Assembly: GCA_020434375.1 (NCBI GenBank)
Contig: JAGRAY010000089.1
Location: 1-7,122 of the forward strand
DNA length: 7,122 nt
Direction: 5' to 3'
DNA from: Bdellovibrionales bacterium
Lineage (GTDB): Bacteria; Bdellovibrionota_G; JALEGL01; JAGRAY01
Positions 4,804 to 7,122 of the stretch are shown piece by piece. Both the position numbers and the translations under genes were made by a program. Position 1 is the first letter of the stretch. Each line of letters opens with the position of its first letter. A model generated the notes under the pieces. It was not told the origin of the DNA and did no database searches. It saw only the letters and a list, made by a program, of their open reading frames with translations.

Positions 4804-5457
4804 TTAATCTTGCATAAGGCCCTCGATGAGGGCCTTGCTGCGATTAAGCTTTAGATGTTCACAATCGATAATCTGACAAAATCGATCGACAGTTTTTTTA
4901 ATATCTCGGTTCACAAGAACATAATCGTACCAATTCATCGATTGAATCTCTTGCCTTGCAAGCTTAAGTCTATTTTCTAGATCTTCCGGGTTCATTCCTT
5001 GACGAAGTTTGATTCTCTTTTCGAGTTCTTTCATACTTGGAGGCAAGAGCAGCACAAATACACTACGATTTGGAAAGGTTTTTTTGATTTCACGAGCACC
5101 TTGCTCTTCAATTACCAAAACGACATCTTGGTTTTTATCGAGGATACTCTCTATCTGCAGCTTGCTCGTGCCATATTTTTGATTGTATACCACCGCCCAT
5201 TCGACAAATTCTTTGTGCAAAATCATTTCTGAAAACTCAGTGTGAGTTACAAAAAAGTAATCTTTACCGGGTTTTTCTTTAGGACGGGGAGAACGCGTGG
5301 TATGCGTAATCACCTTTCGTAAGGTTTTTTTCTTCTTGACCAGCTCGCCGACAATAGTGGTTTTACCCGCTCCAGATGGGGCGGACACCACAATAATAAG
5401 AGAATTATTCGAGATTTTGGACCTGCTCTCTAATTTTTTCGAGCTCTGCTTTGACAA
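4804..5457 (-). CDS. gmk: Guanylate kinase
   Basis: A 217-residue cytoplasmic enzyme that phosphorylates GMP to GDP with ATP, feeding GTP and ppGpp pools. The P-loop SAPSGAGKTT is at 25-34. The GMP-binding segment TTRSPRPKEKPGKDYFFV (53-70) and EWAVVYNQKYGTSK (86-99) follow, then LVIEEQGAREIKK (114-126, where the family usually has IDxQGA), the lid region around 148-170 and the closing YDYVLVNRD (177-185). The start is TTG at 5457: no ATG is available before the P-loop, and AGAGGTGA, nearly the full anti-Shine-Dalgarno complement, sits just upstream with six bases between GAGG and TTG. The N-terminus is about 16 residues longer than in E. coli Gmk and basic. It overlaps the end of yicC by 53 bases, implying coupled translation. 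Confidence 0.96.
   Translation of the reverse strand: MSKQSSKKLESRSKISNNSLIIVVSAPSGAGKTTIVGELVKKKKTLRKVITHTTRSPRPKEKPGKDYFFVTHTEFSEMILHKEFVEWAVVYNQKYGTSKLQIESILDKNQDVVLVIEEQGAREIKKTFPNRSVFVLLLPPSMKELEKRIKLRQGMNPEDLENRLKLARQEIQSMNWYDYVLVNRDIKKTVDRFCQIIDCEHLKLNRSKALIEGLMQD
4816..4836. terminator. Hairpin in the 3' end of gmk, possible bidirectional terminator
   Basis: AAGGCCCTC (4816-4824) and GAGGGCCTT (4828-4836) make a perfect 9-bp GC-rich stem with a 3-base loop. It lies in the last gmk codons, 15 bases beyond the stop of the convergent VWA gene. No strong U-tract follows on either strand. The placement fits a shared end for two converging transcripts; the symmetry could also be a coding coincidence. 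Confidence 0.4.
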
Positions 5458-6271
5458 AAATCACCTCTTTAGAAATATCATAGTCTCCAGCTTTAGAACC
5501 CACAGTATTGATTTCTCGATTCATTTCTTGAATCATAAAATCCATCTCCCGGCCAATGGGTCCCGACTGTCTGGTCATTTTACCAAATCGCTTGAGATGA
5601 ATGGCAAGACGTTCAGTTTCTTCGGTAATATCAGCTTTTTCTAAAAGCAAAGCAATTTCTGTTTCTACGCGGCGCCGGTCGATCGATCGCTCATTTAATA
5701 TTTTATCGAGCTTGGCCCACAAAGCCTGCTGTTTCTGTGTTTGAGTTTTAGGGATCTGTGTTTGAATCAAAGCCAGTGACATCTGCAGTGCGGTCAATCT
5801 TTTTTGAATCGACTTGACAAGTTCTCGTCCTTCCTTGAGCCTTGATGCAGTAAGATTCGAAACAGCTTGATCTAAAGTCTTAAGAAAGCACTCCAGCGTT
5901 TTCTTATCGTTAAACGATGAGGAAGCATTCGGTTTAGCATATGACAGCACAGATTCGATGAGAATTGGCGAAGCTTGTTTGATTTTTTTTCTAATTTTTT
6001 CGAGCTTACACCACTTTTCAATCAAAAGTTCTTCGTCCACAGAGTCCATGACAGGTTGCTCTTGCTCCAACCTTAAATAGATGTCTATCTTACCTCTCAC
6101 AAAACGCCTTTTTGTTTTCTGAATCACTTCGTGTTCGATCATTGCAAATTCTCTTGGTGCATTTACATTGATTTCGCAGTAGCGACTATTTAATGATTTC
6201 ATTTCGACAATGAAACGTTTGCCTTTAAAGATCGTTTCGCCGCGACCAAAACCTGTCATACTGTATATCAC
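5405..6271 (-). CDS. yicC: YicC family endoribonuclease
   Basis: A 288-residue protein of the YicC family, which in E. coli has been linked to small-RNA degradation and shown to cleave RNA. Family blocks are all present: SMTGFGRGE (4-12), EMKSLNSRYCEI (23-34), RGKIDIYLRL (59-68), EGRELVKSI (147-155), the acidic RRVETEIALLLEKADITEE block (200-218) and GREMDFMIQEMNREINTVGSK (240-260). Length is typical. The start is GTG at 6271, giving the family's MI-x-SMT opening and a 4-base GTGA overlap with acpS; GGAGG lies 13 bases upstream, rather far. Its 3' end contains the ribosome site and start of gmk. The yicC-gmk pairing is common across bacteria. Confidence 0.95.
   Translation of the reverse strand: MIYSMTGFGRGETIFKGKRFIVEMKSLNSRYCEINVNAPREFAMIEHEVIQKTKRRFVRGKIDIYLRLEQEQPVMDSVDEELLIEKWCKLEKIRKKIKQASPILIESVLSYAKPNASSSFNDKKTLECFLKTLDQAVSNLTASRLKEGRELVKSIQKRLTALQMSLALIQTQIPKTQTQKQQALWAKLDKILNERSIDRRRVETEIALLLEKADITEETERLAIHLKRFGKMTRQSGPIGREMDFMIQEMNREINTVGSKAGDYDISKEVIFVKAELEKIREQVQNLE
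5461..5470 (-). promoter_or_regulatory. Ribosome binding site that sets the TTG start of gmk
   Basis: On the minus strand AAAGAGGTGA pairs with the 16S 3' end at nine of ten positions, with six bases between GAGG and the TTG at 5457. It lies inside yicC codons. Its strength and spacing support the unusual start codon and offset the weak initiation expected at TTG. Confidence 0.7.
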
Positions 6272-6663
6272 GCAGAATTCTTTGCCTCCGGATTAACCTC
6301 AATTGTTACAAAAGCCAATGCCATATTATTTGTATGGCTTATACTGACAAAGCAACAATAGAGAAGAAAAAACTTTTTCACTGAGTGTCTATTTTTCCAT
6401 AGAGCTACTAATGGTGCTCCATCTTTCGCCTTTTGTACCTGAAAGTCTGTAACAAAGAACTTGCCCATAAACGAAGCTGCCTTGACCATAGCTTCTTTCG
6501 CACAAAAACGCCCTGCAAAGTGTGGATACGGGTCTTTAAACTTCAAGCAGTATTTTATTTCCTCCTTCGAAAAAAGCCGCTCATAAAATCGATGGCTTTC
6601 GTCAAATGGTTTCTTTCGAAATCGCTCGATATCTTCGATATCAGTGCCTACCGCAGCGATCAT
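6268..6663 (-). CDS. acpS: Holo-[acyl-carrier-protein] synthase
   Basis: A 131-residue phosphopantetheinyl transferase that moves 4'-phosphopantetheine from coenzyme A to a serine of acyl carrier protein, activating fatty acid synthesis. The metal- and CoA-binding residues are D8 in GTDIEDIERF and E57 in GRFCAKEAMVKA (51-62). The C-terminal SISHTNNMALAFV strand (107-119) is also typical. The length fits the short AcpS type, which works as a trimer. The ATG at 6663 is preceded by AGGGTG five bases upstream. It overlaps yicC by four bases (GTGA), and follows the Trm112-like gene by 49 bp in the same direction, so these four genes probably form one operon. Confidence 0.95.
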   Translation of the reverse strand: MIAAVGTDIEDIERFRKKPFDESHRFYERLFSKEEIKYCLKFKDPYPHFAGRFCAKEAMVKAASFMGKFFVTDFQVQKAKDGAPLVALWKNRHSVKKFFLLYCCFVSISHTNNMALAFVTIEVNPEAKNSA

Positions 6664-6712
6664 GAAAACACCCTAAAACTGCGACTTTCGTCGTCGTTCG
6701 TTGACAGGCCCA

Positions 6713-6880
6713 TCATTCAATGACTGAAGCCTTACCTAGCAGTATCATTGGGATATCATCCTCGACAGGAAATCTTAGCTTGCATATAACACAATCTATA
6801 GCTTGTTCATCCTCTCTGTATATAACTTCACCCTTACATTGAGGACACACTAATAGCTTCAAAAGCTCTTGATTCACCAT
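6713..6880 (-). CDS. Trm112/YcaR-like (UPF0434) zinc-ribbon small protein
   Basis: A 55-residue protein found by reading the minus strand from ATG 6880 to TGA 6715-6713. It opens MVNQELLKLLVCPQCKGEV and has two CxxC pairs (C12/C15 and C30/C33) that would bind zinc, followed by the family's RFPVEDDIPMIL segment (36-47). This pattern is that of bacterial UPF0434 proteins such as E. coli YcaR, related to Trm112, the activator of methyltransferases in eukaryotes and archaea. In bacteria the role is not settled. It leads the acpS-yicC-gmk cluster. No Shine-Dalgarno is visible before the ATG. Confidence 0.9.
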   Translation of the reverse strand: MVNQELLKLLVCPQCKGEVIYREDEQAIDCVICKLRFPVEDDIPMILLGKASVIE

Positions 6881-6937
6881 AAACCGAATTTACACTGTGG
6901 AATTGGCCAAATCAAAATTAAGGGTATTATTTAGATT
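6881..6937. promoter_or_regulatory. 57-bp divergent promoter region
   Basis: Both neighbouring genes must be transcribed outwards from this short AT-rich gap or from within each other. On the minus strand TTGATT (6915-6910), a 17-base spacer and TAAATT (6892-6887) make a weak sigma-70 match for the leftward operon. On the plus strand TTGGCC (6903-6908), 16 bases and TATTAT (6925-6930) do so for the beta-helix gene. Each scores about four of six per box or slightly better. Both would yield nearly leaderless transcripts, in keeping with the poor ribosome sites here. Confidence 0.35.
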
Positions 6938-7122
6938 ATGAAATTTGTCACCATAGGAAAAAAAGTTGTTATTGCTGATTCTTGTTCAATTGGTAATTGT
7001 ATCATCGGGGATCACGTTAAAATTGGGCGAGGTGTAATCATTGACGATGGCGTGACAATTGGAGCTCACTGCATTGTCAAAGCTGGATGTATCATTGGGA
7101 ACAATTCGACAATAGGGTCTTA
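6938..7122 (+). CDS. Left-handed beta-helix (hexapeptide repeat) protein, N-terminal part (cut by window edge)
   Basis: The first 61 residues of a gene that runs off the right edge. From ATG 6938 it reads as successive hexapeptides of the [LIV]-G-x-x-x-x type: IGKKVV, IADSCS, IGNCII, IGDHVK, IGRGVI, IDDGVT, IGAHCI, VKAGCI, IGNNST, IGS. Such repeats form the triangular prism of acyl- and acetyltransferases such as LpxA, LpxD, GlmU and sugar O-acetyltransferases. The beta-helix starts almost at residue 5, with no N-terminal domain, which fits LpxA-like or small transferases better than LpxD. Four cysteines in 61 residues are somewhat many. Only a poor ribosome site (AAGGG, 13 bases upstream) is visible. 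The substrate cannot be told from this part. Confidence 0.82.
   Translation, partial: MKFVTIGKKVVIADSCSIGNCIIGDHVKIGRGVIIDDGVTIGAHCIVKAGCIIGNNSTIGS

Noticed and set aside
6433..6723. 96-codon plus-strand ORF opposite acpS
   Set aside because: Antisense to acpS, whose catalytic motifs are intact; the ORF shows no family resemblance.

Overview
The window looks like a chromosomal housekeeping region of a Gram-negative, moderately AT-rich, deltaproteobacteria-like organism (Bdellovibrionota or a related lineage is my best guess, at low confidence). The reasons are lipobox signal peptides, a myxobacterial/Bdellovibrio-style Ser/Thr kinase with a GGMAE nucleotide loop and an HRDVSPxN catalytic loop, a sigma-54 promoter, and von Willebrand A (VWA) lipoproteins with thrombospondin type 3 calcium repeats. 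Layout from left to right: the 5' end of pgk (-, cut by the edge), a leader with a strong inverted repeat, a membrane-anchored Ser/Thr kinase (-), a 96-bp inverted-repeat element, rpoZ (-), a 315-bp regulatory gap, two paralogous secreted VWA lipoprotein genes (+) with a tiny Shine-Dalgarno-led ORF and a perfect palindrome between them, then a tight leftward cluster ycaR/Trm112-like, acpS, yicC, gmk (-), and finally the start of a rightward left-handed beta-helix (hexapeptide repeat) gene cut by the right edge. Three items are too short or too partial to stand out as long ORFs and were found by direct reading: the pgk N-terminus (1-113), the 55-codon Trm112/YcaR zinc-ribbon gene (6713-6880), and the beta-helix N-terminus (6938-7122). 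The core genes serve glycolysis (pgk), transcription (rpoZ), GMP phosphorylation (gmk), RNA turnover (yicC) and activation of acyl carrier protein (acpS). gmk and rpoZ are direct neighbours in many bacteria; here about 3.1 kb holding the two VWA genes in the opposite orientation separates them, so the VWA pair reads as an accessory insertion into a conserved operon. The most distinctive signal is a near-perfect sigma-54 -24/-12 promoter (TGGCACG-N4-TTGCT) 38 bp before the first VWA gene, with an upstream inverted repeat placed like an enhancer-binding-protein site. I see no tRNA, rRNA, CRISPR array or transposase gene.
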